Shown here in pieces: positions 40,657 through 51,640 of a stretch of DNA of 64,000 nt. The notes under the pieces are model-generated. The model had not been told where the DNA came from, did not search any database, and was given only the letters and a program-made list of their open reading frames with translations. The stretch is from Mesodorylaimus sp. YZB2_4. Lineage: Eukaryota; Nematoda; Enoplea; Dorylaimida; Dorylaimidae. The DNA is taken from NCBI GenBank assembly GCA_030248295.1, contig JASANH010000976.1, positions 186,001-250,000 on the forward strand, read 5' to 3'. The stretch's first letter is position 1. The number at the start of each line of letters is the position of its first letter. Both the position numbers and the translations under genes were made by a program.

Positions 40657-43600
40657 ATGGCTCGGAGGGATGGCCTGCGATTGGGACTGTTCCCGGACTT
40701 GGGCTATTTTCAGCCACCGGGACTGGTCGAGGCTGGGGCGGAGAGTGTTCCTCAACGGGCAGAGAGGCCGTCGAGCTCAGTTTCGGGAAGAAAAACGACG
40801 CCGAGTGTGTCTTCGAGGACTGCCAGTCCTTCGATATTCAGCAGCAGCGACCTGAAAGACGATGTTCTGGCTGTGCTGCAAAGACGGTTTCCGAGTGGAG
40901 GCAAGGCGGCTGGGTTGGGCGAGACGAGTTGGGCTGACCGGGTGTCGGAAATGAACGGCAGGTGTAGCGTGGATGGGGCGAGAGTGGGCGAGGCGTGGAT
41001 GTCCCGAAAACGGAAGATTTCGGACGACCTTGTTGATGAAGAGCGGGCGGAGGAGCCGAGAGCCAAGAACGCCAGGAGAGAAGGATGTGACGACAATGTG
41101 GTAAGCATTGGAAGCCTGGGCTGACAGATCAGGGGGGCGACATTGTACTTTCAGGAGGAGACGGGTCCAGCTGAGGTTGCTCAACCAGCGCAGAACGGCT
41201 CGAATGTGCGTCGACTGTGGAACGGGTCGGGCGCTGGCGGGGCGCGGTCGTTGGGGCTGTTGGAACCCGACGAATTCGAGTTCGGGCCAAACGAGAAGAT
41301 GGATGCGACATCGACGGCGGAGGAAGGCAGCAGGGACCGAGTCAAGCAGAGGGCCATACTCAGACCGATTTACGGACGCCGTTTCAAGAATCTGATTGGT
41401 CGGGACGAGGAGACGTTACAGGTACTGGTTGTGGCACTTGTAGACCGGGGGCTCGTTTCCAAAGGGGCCGTTCAAATACGACGTCGTGCGCCGGGCGGGG
41501 GGGGGGGGTCAGCACCAAAACGACAGGGGGAGGGTGTCAGAGGACGGAACTCTCCTGCTACGCCGCCTAATTACGGTCAGATAAGCACAGATCCGCCTCT
41601 TTTGGGTCACCTATTTATGATAGTTTTGGTTATAATAATGTGAATTGGCCAGACTCAGTTTGTTATAGGAAGCGGCCGCGTTGGTGCGGCGCGGTTTCAG
41701 CATTTGTCTCTCCATATTGGTCAGTAGCATGGCTGGACTCACCCTGGGTTCGATCACCGGTGATGGAGGTCGGTTTGCGAACCATAAACCCTCGCTGACC
41801 TTGCACGCCAGGCCGTGGCTCACCCAGTAAGATAGAGGTGCTCAGAGTTAAGAGACAGGAGCCAGACGAGGAGACAGTCTCAGCTGCCGAACAAGGGGTA
41901 AGGTTCAAAGCCCGCCCGCCATCGTCCAAGAAAGTTGGTGTCCAATCGAGGATGTCCTCGTGTGGAGGTGCTTCCAGTGGAGTAGAGGGAAGCTGGTGTG
42001 TGAGCTGGTTCCCGTACAGCCTCGCTTAGAAGGTTTGACTGCTGGCCAGCTGGAGGAAAAAACGGGCTTCAGTCCAAAAATTTTTAAAGCAAAAAGGGTA
42101 AAGTTTGATAAAGAAAAATGTAGCCTATCATATAGAGTTATTCGTGTTGCTTTCATACTGCTTATTCGATTTTTGACAAGTGCATTTCAAAAATTCACGA
42201 GCAATATTTGGAGACTAAAGGCGTAGAGTCAAGCTGTGAAACCATCAGCACATTTTATCTCCACCAAATTGTTACTGTATACCAAAACATTCCGAAAAAC
42301 ATTGTTGAAATGTATACCGATGTGAGGACGGGAGCATGCGGATTCGTACGAGATGTGAATATGAGCAGCGGCAGGGTGAAGTGCGCCTATACTCATGAAA
42401 TATTTTTGAAATATTTCTTTACTCCCCCCTTTGCAGTTTAGCGGGTGGGGTATTGGCTTGTACGACGTCGAAAAGGGGGGGTCAGGCGCAAAACGACAAA
42501 ATACGATAGGGGAGGGGGTCAAAAATTGCTGATTTGCATACGACGTCGTTTTTGAACGGCCTCAAAGAGGTCATACGGGGGGGGGGCAAGTTGAAGGGGA
42601 AAAGTGTGTGAGCCAACAAGTGCAGAGTGGTCGTACTTGACTTTGTCTTTTGACTTGTAGACTTCGCCGATAGCCAGCCAAGAAGACGAGGAAGAGCGGG
42701 TGGAGGCCTTGTCTGCGTTTCGTGCTGGCCAAGAATATGAGCGAAGGAAGCTCCAGGCTTGGACGAAGTTGGTCAGCGCTGCGCCTTCGACGGGTCAAGA
42801 CGCGTCGATTGTGCAAACGCCATCGACGCGTATCGGCGTCCTCAGTGCCGCCTCGCCGCCTTCGGTTGTTCTGGTGCCGCCTCGCAGTTCACTCGCTCCT
42901 TCGACGACATTGGTTCAGTCGGCCTCGACTGCGAGTAAAGCGTCGGATGGTCAATTTTCAGTTCCGATCATTTCTTTGGCGCCTGTGACGACGTTGACGT
43001 GGAGCACGAGCCTCACAACGCCGATCGTCGCCGTCCAGCCGCTCGCCACGTCGAGCAGGTCGACCAGCGCGGGACCAGATGTCAGTGCGGGCACGTCGTC
43101 GTCCAGCATGTTCGCCCTTCCTGCTACAACGTCGAGCGGATCATGGACGTTGTCCGAGTCACCCGCGAAATCATCGGACGTGTCCGTCAGTGTGACACTC
43201 GCACTGCCTGCAGCCAAGTCTGGCGATGGGCCGTCGACCAGTGCCACGCTGCGACTCCCGGCAACCTCGGACAGTTCGGCGTCGACGAATTCAGGATTCG
43301 AGTTCACAGCAGCGAGTGCGACTGCGGCAGGTGGGTTCAATTTCATGGCGGCTACTCCAGCAAGGTCGGGGTTCAATTTTGCCACCACGAACCCTGTTTC
43401 AACTGCGCCCTTTACTTTTACGGCGTCGAATCCGGCAACGTCGGGGCTCGCTGCTAGTCCTGAGACTACGTCCGGATTCAACTTTACCTTCACTGGCCAG
43501 CCAATCAGCAGCGGCAATTTTCAGTTTGGTAAGTGGGAGTGCTGTTTGGTGATATATCGGGGGTGATCCGGCTGGACTTTGGCGGCAGTGTCTCGAGAAC

Positions 43601-43733
43601 AAGTTTTCCTTGTGTTTCAGCGACCTTGGACCCGTCGACGAACATTTTCAGTGCGGTCGGGTCGACACAAACCCCAGCGAGGAGAAAACCAGGATCGAGC
43701 GCATCGTTTCTATCACGAAGACGTCATCGGTGA
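40657..43733 (+). CDS. FG-type nucleoporin, POM121-like
   Basis: Exons: 40657-41100, 41155-41421, 42661-43528, 43621-43733; phases agree, 563 residues. The N-terminal half is basic/acidic with a probable NLS (MSRKRKISDDL) and a patch RAILRPIYGRRFKNLIG. The last third is Ser/Thr/Ala-rich with spaced Phe repeats: GFEFTAAS, GGFNFMAAT, SGFNFATTNP, APFTFTASNP, GFNFTFTGQP, GNFQFG, NIFSAVGS. This is FxF/FG nucleoporin composition. The very end (TPARRKPGSS ... SRRRHR) resembles the basic C-terminus of POM121. The subtype is uncertain; NUP153 or a generic FG protein is possible. The third intron (42 of the text order; 41422-42660) contains a 1.1 kb TIR element with a nested SINE. The ATG follows a CTGTTTAG acceptor at 40636-40643, only 130 bp after the TFIP11 stop. 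Confidence 0.7.
41466..42561. mobile_element. DNA element with terminal inverted repeats, nested SINE inside
   Basis: Left end GGCCGTTCAAATACGACGTC, right end the reverse complement of GGCCGTTCAAAAACGACGTC. Both ends carry a subterminal G-rich run followed by TCAG and AAAACGACA. No transposase frame is seen, so it is non-autonomous. It sits in an intron of the nucleoporin gene and has a family B SINE inserted. Target-site duplication was not clear. Confidence 0.7.
41675..42030 (+). repeat. SINE family B copy nested in the TIR element
   Basis: Head GTGCGGCGCGGTTTCAGCAT, B box GGGTTCGATCACC, then GATGGAGGTCGGTTTGCGAA and ACCAGACGAGGAGACAGTCT. Same order as the 5.4 and 20.7 kb copies. Confidence 0.75.
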
Positions 43734-44599
43734 TATCAGGTCCTTCTTGCTACGAGTATTGATTTGTTTGTACTGTATGGTTAGGTGTGATGATAAAATG
43801 CAGAGTTTTCTGGGACGCAGAGCTGTGTGCCTTGCTTGTTACCATCCCTATTTGCTCGAGCAACCAAATTTTCTTTCACTGATCCCAGAATACAGCACAA
43901 GACAGGCCATCAACGAGTTGGCTGTACATTACACTTGCGGCAGGGCCTCGGAACAGTTCTTAGAAAGGGGGACAGCTCGCACATGTTTATAAGGGCCGCA
44001 AGCGAGGAGGGGCAGTTCTCTTGCTGGAGGACTCCGATAGGTCGCTTTGGACGCTGAGGATGAGACGACTCGAGTTGAACTCGATGCAGCAGAGAATCCG
44101 GGTCATAACTGCAAGAGATGTGTCCTTACACTACTTTACACTGGCAGCCCTCAGATAGAACCCTCGCTCTACCTGGGCACTCAGAGGATGTCTGCTGAGA
44201 GCGGCAATCCCTTCGGTTAAGGCTAGTCAGAATTAGTCAATCAATGCAGTATTCTGATCAGAATTCGGCCCAGAATTCATTGCAAGTCTCCAAGTCTGAT
44301 TTTGATATGCGAATCCAGAATGCGCTTCTGCCAATATTGGGCCGCCGTTTTATATCCAGTCGTCCTATTGAGCAAGGACCGTGGCTTACTCGCGAGCTAA
44401 TATCCAACAAGAATCCCGTTCTTGTCATCGACTTCAAAGAGCTGACTGATTCCAAATTGGATTCGCCCGGGGGTTTCAACGCAGAACTTCGATCTGATAT
44501 GCGACTGATAACTGATAACTGATTTTCGTCAGATTGCATCGCTCAATTGGTGTGGGGATCTGAAAGGCCTATCATGATCATAGACAGGGAGCGGAAAAG

Positions 44600-45110
44600 C
44601 CAAACTCGGATCATGTCAAACTGAAGATATTGCAAATCGACGGGCGCTTACCACTTGGGCCACGGACCCGGGGACCATTGATTTTGTTTCGTGCATTTTG
44701 CGAGAGAATTCGGGAGAGACAGCGTGAGCGAAGTTATTGATGAAGTTGCAAGGTCAACAATTCATAAGAGTACTGTGTATTGTATTGTTCAAAGGTCGAC
44801 AAAAAGTGAAAGAGTGAGCTTGGACTGTCATTTAGTATGCACTGTATTCAGAGGCTACATCGTTCGATGTCCTTGCTGTAAAATGAGATACAGAGGGTCG
44901 TGGAAGAGCCAGGATCTTCGAATGCATAAACGGACTTGACATCAATCAAAATACAAATCCAAAAACGTGGAGGCGGTAACTTGAAAGCAAACAGCACAGT
45001 TCCAAAAGCGGCAAATAGATTCTACCTAAACTCAATAAAAACCCCGGGGGACTGGAATTCGCAACCTTGCGATTCCAAGACCCACTCTCTCACCAGTTCA
45101 GGCGCATAGC
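44600..45110 (-). repeat. Two tRNA-like stretches
   Basis: Minus strand at about 44630-44680 reads GTCCGTGGCCCAAGTGGTAA (A box). At about 45045-45110 it reads GGTGAGAGAGTGGGTCTTGG then GGTTGCGAATTCCAGTCCCC. Likely degraded SINEs. Confidence 0.35.
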
Positions 45111-45956
45111 CAGAGGGGGCGCCCCTTCCCTGGTGAGCGTGTCGACGTTCCCTGCACACATTTTGCCCTGTACCCAGTATCCTGTATAAAAGATAAGTTT
45201 CTGGTCAACCAGGGGCAACTCAAAAACTTACCAGCATCGAAATTCATTCCTGCTTGTGTTACAGCTTTTAGGCCAAGTTTCGTTTCGATTTGCGAAAGGC
45301 AGTCGGAAACGATCCCTCGTTAGAGGCGATCCTTTTGGTGACGACTAGTCACAATTAGCGAATGCTCTATTTTGGTTCTCTCCAATAAGAACTCCTAACT
45401 GAAATTCTCCAAATGTGTTCGGCTTGATGCAATTGTTTCCTTAATTGATCGAATTCATCGGATCCTTGCTTCTTATCTTCATTCTTTTTGAAGACGTTGT
45501 TTCGACTCGAATCTCGCCCTCCCTCGAATATGTCGACTGACGACCTTGGCTTTTTAAAATGATATACGCATTGCGCACAGTTTACTTCTTATATCAATGC
45601 ATCACGGTTCAGTCAGTCGGCTGTGCGCTTCCCGTCCAGAATCAAAATTTTAGTATTCCCTATTTACGGAAGAGGGAGTAGTCCCTGTTTTCTGTTTTTC
45701 TACGAATTCCTTGCGAAAGCACAACGTAATTATTAATTTAAAAAGTGCACTTTCGGTGTCGCAAGTTTGAATTGTTGAAATTTAATCACGTGCATCATCT
45801 GGATCTCCTCAAAGCATAGGTAAGCTATCCTCATGAATAAGTTGTCTTAGCAACAACGGTTTGTTATCTTTTGTGACCAGCTTAACAAGTACCTATGCAT
45901 TCTCTTGACCTTACTCGTGAGACCATCTTATAGAGCTTGCTATTCCAACCAACGTT

Positions 45957-45966
45957 TGTATTTTAG
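45957..45966 (+). other. Candidate trans-splice acceptor before the M6 gene
   Basis: TGTATTTTAG, 31 nt upstream of the M6 ATG. It could accept a spliced leader or join a non-coding 5' exon. Confidence 0.35.
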
Positions 45967-45997
45967 TAAAACGGAGAGGCAAGCGGAGAAACCAAAG

Positions 45998-47132
45998 ATG
46001 GCGGCGGGTGCAAAAGGTGCATTCGCTTATGCAGCGAGCGACACAAACAAAACCGATTGCTTGGGCCGAATTCCTTATGCAAGTCTAATCGCTTTGGCGC
46101 TTTCAGTAACTGGCGTGGCGGTGTTCTGTACATTGAGTTATCGGGCAGTCAATACAACGTTGAATCAGATGCGATCAGTGTTCGGAGTAAGCATCGTTCT
46201 GTTGGTGATCGGTTGCCTTCGGCGGTTGCTTGACTGTGAAGGGGGATGAACTGGGTGTAGGCGATAGACGGTTGCATTGTTTTGTTCACGGAGGAATTTC
46301 TTGGGGCTGATGGATGATTGGAATCCCCCGGTCTGCGTAATCTTATGAGCAGCTCCCATCTTATTTTCTCTTCTGCTCAAATAGGTCTAACGACGGGATT
46401 ATTGTCTTACACAGATTCTAAATCTCAGAAACGTGTGGTGTGTACGTGAGTAACGTTCGATTTTTGTTTTAGTCCAATGTGGTCTGGCTTGACAAGGTTC
46501 AATTGACGTTTATTTTGGTGGCTGTCATAATGGGCGTAGTGGCATTGATTTTGCTAATCGTCGGGGCGTTGGCCACTGGTGCCACTAGAACGCAAGTGTA
46601 TTCCGGATGGAAGGCTCGTTTGGGTGGCCGTATATCTTGCGCCGCATTCCTGGTCCTAACCTATCTCCTATATTTATGCTGGCTTGGTTTGTTTACGCTG
46701 ACCGTTGTGTTAGCTTTTATGTATTTGCTTTTCAATCGCATTTGCGATTCCATTCATCGTTCCCCTTCGTTCGCTTCCCAACCATCCCAGTCCATTCCTG
46801 ATGATACCTGCATCCATTTCGATCTTTTGGCTCCAATTTTAAATTCCAGTCTTACTCGCGATCCATCGCGACAAGGATCCTTGACCATTTGCGGTGCCAC
46901 GCTGTCGCAATTTTGCGTCTTTTCTGATCAAGCATCGGCAGGTTACTATGTTGCATATTTCGCATGTGCAATCGTCTTGCTTGGTTTGATTCATTACATG
47001 ATTTGCTTGGCTTCTAATTATGTCCATATCAAGGATGGTTTTAAATATTTTGAGCTCGAGGAAATTCGCATGAACGAGGAAAATGATATGACCCATTACG
47101 GCACTCGTGGCACTGGCAATTTTCGAATGTGA
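45998..47132 (+). CDS. Neuronal membrane glycoprotein M6 / proteolipid (PLP) family
   Basis: Two exons, 45998-46186 and 46473-47132, giving 282 residues. Four-transmembrane plasma-membrane protein of the PLP/DM20/M6 family, which in other animals works in neurite outgrowth and membrane organisation. Signature CLGRIPYASLIALALSVTGV forms TM1; TM2 is FILVAVIMGVVALILLIVGA; TM3 follows the conserved GGRISCAAFLVLTYLLYLCW; TM4 is VAYFACAIVLLGLIHYMICL, followed by ASNYVHIKDGF as in M6. The large second extracellular loop has four cysteines (in RICDS, DDTCIH, LTICGA, QFCVF), as needed for the family's two disulfides. A pyrimidine-rich TGTATTTTAG ends at 45966, 31 nt before the ATG; a longer open frame upstream of it is not needed. 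Confidence 0.9.
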
Positions 47133-47788
47133 TTTCTTTTTTATTTGTTTTTTGAGACACTTTTTTTGTGCAATAGGTGTTTTCGTTCAAACAACGCTTT
47201 TTTGCCAGACGTCAATTCTGTATAGCGGGAGGCTGCCTTTGTTGACAGTTGTGCTATGTTTGGAGGCTTTTGACCTTGGACCAGTTGGTTTTTGTCCATG
47301 CCTGATATCTCGTCATTATTTGAGCTGTAGGAATCTGCATGTTTGTTTTTGAGGTTTTTTATGTTATACTCTTATCAATATCAGTCTCTGCTTTTATAAC
47401 GTCTTTACTCTTTTGTGGTGACTTTACTAAGTGGGCGTTTCTTGTCAAGAGAGTGATAGGCATGGTCTGTCTAGTATCGCATCCTGTTATGTCGGATTTG
47501 GTCAGTTTGAGTAAAGCTTTGTTGATAGGATTGACTCATCGATGATTCTATGTTGTCATTGGACGAGTATTTTATTTGGACACTGGCATTGGTTCAGGGT
47601 GGGGTCGTGGGAAAGAATAGGCGTGGGTCTTTTATTGCGTGAATGTCATTCATCTGGGGGTGATTATGTCGAAGGCCATCTTGGGCTCGATCGGACAAAC
47701 AGCATTGTGAGGGAGTGAATACCGGAATGGGTCAAGTGTGGGAGAAGTGTTTATGTGCGCCTTTCAGGAATGTGTTATTTTTCAGTCA

Positions 47789-49080
47789 ATGAACGTTCCA
47801 ACGGACGAGAAGTCGGAAGCAAGACGCGAAGAAGATATCAATAACAGCGTGTCGAACCCAATTTTGGACGCAGATTTGAAAGAACTGAGTACCAACTTCA
47901 CTCAAGCGGCATTGAGTTTCGAAAGGGACACTCAACTGTCGGGATTGTCAGAAACGTTGAACGATTGTTTGGCATCGACGGACGAGTTCCAGACTTTGAC
48001 TGACTTGCTAAACGCGGACACACAAGTAAGGGGTTGGGACCTGGTTCAGCAGTTACCAATGCGTGGTGTCAGTTAGGTGTGCTGGGTGGGTCACAAATTT
48101 GTAAAGGGGGGAACACTTTTCATTTTTTAGACCCCCTGTCCCGCCCGGCAAGGGTGTGCAAGTACCTTTACTGTTTTTACCCCCCTCCCCCCACTCCCAT
48201 ACTATTTTTGGCAGAAGAAAATTTTTTTACATGGCGAGGACCCTCCTGTCCCGCCCGGCGAGGTTGTGCAGGTACCTTTGCTTTTTTTTTACCCCCCCCC
48301 CCCCCCCAAAAGAAAAATTTCATTTTTTAATAGTAAAAAAGGCCCAATGTTTTGCCGTAGAAGGCCCAAACCAACTTTAAATTTTCGCGGGAACAATTTA
48401 AATTTAAAAAATTCACTTTTTACTAGCAACCAAAATGGGCCGCCATGTCGCCGACCCCCTCCCCCTCCCCGAAGACGAAGTCAGCGATGTTGACACCTAT
48501 CAATGCACTGGTTCAGGAAACTGGGCTGCCTCTCCTGAGTCAGGGCCAAGCGTGAGAGAAAGATCGAGGTAAAGTGACTGGTTTGGTTTGCAGGCATCGG
48601 TAGAGGAGCGGTCTTGATTTCATGGTCTGAACTGCTCTGTGGGCACTTCAGGCTCAGGTCCCTCAGAGCCATTGACGGCCGACACGTTCGGCTGCTTGCC
48701 GAATTGAGAGTACACAGCCATCCTCTGGTCAGTCCTAGGGGTAGCTATGGATTTCACTTAGCATCATGTGCTGCTTGTAAGGTCATACAGGGTGGTAGGC
48801 CAAGAATGAGATGGTAAAAGTCGTCACAAGATGTCCCAGAAAATTCCATGCGCTTTGAAATGCTGTCAAAGATCAGGAACAAAGGTTTGAACTAACTGAC
48901 AAATCTTAATTTTAGGTTTCGCTTGAAGTGATCAAAGCGTTTTCCGAAAAGTGTCCCCAAATCGAGTCACTTTTTTCAAGAATCGATCAATTGGAAGAAT
49001 TTGTGGCCAACTCTAAGGACTCGTTGAAGAATTTGGAGCAAGCCATTGCGAAAGCTGAATCTGAATTGAATAAGAAATAA
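47789..49080 (+). CDS. BLOC1S4: BLOC-1 subunit 4 (cappuccino)-like coiled-coil protein
   Basis: Two exons, 47789-48025 and 48916-49080; 133 residues. BLOC-1 is a cytosolic helical-bundle complex that sorts cargo to lysosome-related organelles. The second exon encodes a heptad-patterned end: PQIESLFSRIDQLEEFVANS, then SLKNLEQAIAKAESELN, which lines up with the RIDRLEAFV...AEAEL segment of vertebrate BLOC1S4. The first exon has LNDCLASTDEFQTLTDLL. Length is shorter than the human protein because the Ala-rich N-terminus is missing. The ATG lies 3 nt after a TTATTTTTCAG acceptor (ends 47785). The intron includes a tandem repeat and long C-runs. The stop codon overlaps the next ORF's ATG (TAATG). 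Confidence is limited because short coiled coils are easy to mis-assign. Confidence 0.75.
48135..48300. repeat. Tandem duplication, about 110-base unit, with C-runs
   Basis: CCTGTCCCGCCCGGC(A/G)AGG, TGTGCA(A/G)GTACCTTT and a T-run plus C-run occur twice in tandem. In the BLOC1S4-like intron. The second unit ends in a run of about 17 C. Confidence 0.7.
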
Positions 49081-50022
49081 TGGGAAAGAAAAAGGCCAAG
49101 GCGAAACCAACACGAGGCCTGCTACGACGGGGGAATGACCGTAGTTCGAAGAAGGCCGAGGGGCATTCAATTGGGCAAGAGGTTGATGAACGAGTCTTCC
49201 CCGACAGCGTGTCCCCTGAGGAAATGCTCAATGGAGAGGACGATGGGCCAGAAGAGGTTCCGGTCAACAAAGTGGCCCAATACATTCCATTAACACGAGG
49301 AAAGAAGCGGAGGAAAGGAAAGGGACCTGAGAAACCGTCGGAGTCGAACGAGATCGAAAAGGACAAAGACGAAGTTAAGGAGAAGACGCCAAAGAAAGCG
49401 AAACGGGCAAATCAGTTTTATGAGCGATATCCTGGCCATTACTACGGATCAAAAAAGTAAGCTTCTGTCGCTGTCGGGGCCCGAGTCTCCCTCCCCCTCC
49501 CTGAAATTCAAAAAGGGCAGTTTGATGATGGAGTTGAGTAACAGTTTTATTTTCGGGCGAACACTCCTTTGCCAGCTTGTCCTGACCCTCAATTTTTCTC
49601 CCTAATAATCGTCTACCGTTTCAGGGCGATGTTTCGAGTGGTCGATCTCTCCTCGACTGCAAATGTTAAATCGTCCTCTCATAAGCACGCCATAGCGCTG
49701 AAAGAAGGGATGTTTGGTCGTCATCACCGAATGACAGGTAAGGAAAGAAACACGGATGACTGGAAGATTAGTCAAAACGGTCGTCTCAAAGTTTTGTCTT
49801 ATCGTAGCCTAGGACATCACCAGGAAAAAATTGAGGCGAAAAAACGCAGAATGACTGATCCTTCTGTGTCTTTGATATTTTGATAACGTGTGTTTGACGA
49901 TGTGGGAAAAAACGTTAACATGAGCATCCCATTTTTGTCAAGTAATCCTCCTTTGCTTCTTTGTTTCAGGAGCTCAGTACCTCGGAATTATACACAAGAA
50001 CAAGATGGTGGGGAAAGGATGA
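49080..50022 (+). CDS. Basic Lys-rich protein of unknown function (180 residues)
   Basis: Exons 49080-49456, 49625-49737, 49970-50022. Not recognised. The protein starts MGKKKAKAKPTRGLLRRG, has an acidic middle, a basic stretch TRGKKRRKGKG, a mixed-charge helix-like EKDKDEVKEKTPKKAKRA, then a better-structured end: NQFYERYPGHYYGSKK, MFRVVDLSSTANVKSS, KEGMFGRHHRMTG. Composition suggests a nucleolar or RNA-binding protein, but that is inference. Its ATG shares its A with the BLOC1S4-like stop. If the second intron is retained, the frame instead runs to 49883 with a different charged tail, so the C-terminus is uncertain. Its spliced stop (TGA 50020-50022) overlaps the next ATG by two bases. Confidence 0.6.
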
Positions 50023-51640
50023 GCTTGTTGACGCGTTGGACGGTATGAAAAGTATTGTAGATCTTTGCGATCTAGATCGCATAGATTTTCGGTTCGAGGT
50101 TGAAAGTTAGCTGGTTATATTTCGTTATTCTATATCTTTGTGTTTTTGTGTTTCGTTACACAGTATGTGTTGACAGAAATTATCTTTTCGATCATCGTCT
50201 GTTCCGTCAGTTGTTGTCATTGTTGGAAATACAATGGAGCTCACAAGCGTCACATGCGGTGGCTTCAAGACAGGTTAGTCACAGCAAACCACAGAGTTTT
50301 GACCGCGGTCGCGGTGGTGCAGCGGTTCGGCATTCGTCTCTCCGTATTGCGTGGGAGCGAGTGGCTGGACTCGTCCCGGGTTCGATCCCTGGTGATGGAG
50401 GTCGGTTTGCGAACCATAAACCCTCGCTGACCTTGCACGCCAGGCCGTGGGTGACTCACCCGGTACCGTCGAGGTGCTCCGAGTGGAGAGAGGAACACAC
50501 GTGTAAAAGAGGTTCCCCGTCCTCTGATTCAAACCAACAGTAAGTAGCCAAGACGATTTAGCGGAAAAAGGTTCGCACAGGAACTTGAGCTCTTGATGCG
50601 GTGTAAAGTGCACAAGAGAAGCTACCTAAACTAGATCATTTCGCCTTTTGTCTTCTTGCAGCTCAGTTGGGTCATTGAATAGCTCCAGTCAAGCGCCCGA
50701 AATGGAACCTCTGCCCAATGCCACGTTGATTGTGACCGGTGCTGGAGTATTCGAAATCAGTTCCAGGGCAATTGCTGAAAAGGGACTGGCGTCCCGAAGC
50801 AAGACCATGGATGTCCTCGACCTGCGCAACCAGAACTCGAAATCGGACATCGACTTTCTGGCCGGACTGGGGCAACTCGATGGCGATGATTTGACGCGTG
50901 TAATGGTTCACATCAGTTGCGCAACCAAGAAAAAGAATCCTGAGCGGCTGAAAATGTTCGATCGCGTCTGGAATTTGAGCGGTGGCCTGCGGGAACAGTA
51001 TGCAAATCAAGATGTGGCTGTGAAATGTCGAGAGAGTCAATGTCTATATGTTCACGCTCAAACATTGATAGCTATCCGCGGCTCGAAATACGCTCAATTC
51101 CTGCTCGATCATGCCATTCAGGGACGTCTGACCTTGGACGACGAGATCGATCAGGTCCAAAACTTCTTCCGCCTTCTTTACGATCAAGAGCTGCATTTCC
51201 GCTTCAATGACAGTGTAAGAAAAATTTTCTAATTTTTTCTCTTTCCTCATCAATCATTGTTTCAGGAGTATTTAGCTTCCCGCCGGATCGGGTTGCAACT
51301 CGGCTGCGACGTAGTGGTCGACATGTGCAATGCGGCTTTGACCGACATCTTCTCAGTTGATGGAGCTGTCTTGCAGCTGAAATCGGCTGTGAAACGGGGG
51401 CAAGCTGGGCCAAGGGCTAAATGCGAAGCGTATTTGTTCGAGCATACCAAATACCTTACCTCTTCGACTCAATGGAAAGAGATGATTCAAGAAAACAAAG
51501 TCATCGTCTTGGACATGCTGAAGCGTTGGGGGATTACAGGGCTCTGTGATCAAAGATTTTCAGTTCTTCCTGAATGTATTTGTGCAATCAGATTTGTCCT
51601 ATGCATCAGCTCATGCGAATCTCTTGGTTATGTCAGGTAA
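50019..51640 (+). CDS. BTB/POZ-like protein with possible N-terminal membrane anchor
   Basis: Exons 50019-50042, 50164-50273, 50662-51214 and 51266 onward; 353 residues if read to the stop at 51640. The two long exons carry a BTB-like pattern: LYVHAQTLIAIRGSKYAQFL, then QNFFRLLYDQELHF and RRIGLQLGCDVVVDMCNAAL, followed by a helical region (LKSAVKRGQAG, STQWKEMIQENKVIVLDML) like a BACK extension. The upstream small exons would add MSLLTRWT and the Cys-rich hydrophobic stretch YVLTEIIFSIIVCSVSCCHC. Alternatively translation starts at ATG 50702 and the small exons belong to something else. A SINE lies in intron 2. From about 51546 retroelement sequence is fused in another frame, so the native C-terminus is probably disrupted. 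Confidence 0.55.
50301..50500 (+). repeat. SINE family B, 5' part
   Basis: Best preserved head: GGTCGCGGTGGTGCAGCGG, B box GGGTTCGATCCCTGG, then TCGGTTTGCGAACCATAAAC and TCGAGGTGCTCCGAGTGGAG. Truncated at the 3' side. In an intron of the BTB-like gene. Confidence 0.8.

Larger units (their letters stand above)
43734..45997. other. Nucleoporin to M6 intergenic region
   Basis: Holds tRNA-like debris (44.6-45.1 kb) and the M6 promoter side. Short ORFs at 44.24-44.54 kb exist on both strands in mirror and are not believed. Confidence 0.4.

Noticed and set aside
44244..44539. Mirror ORFs of about 92 codons on both strands
   Set aside because: Both strands are open over the same bases, which is a composition effect; neither has domain features.
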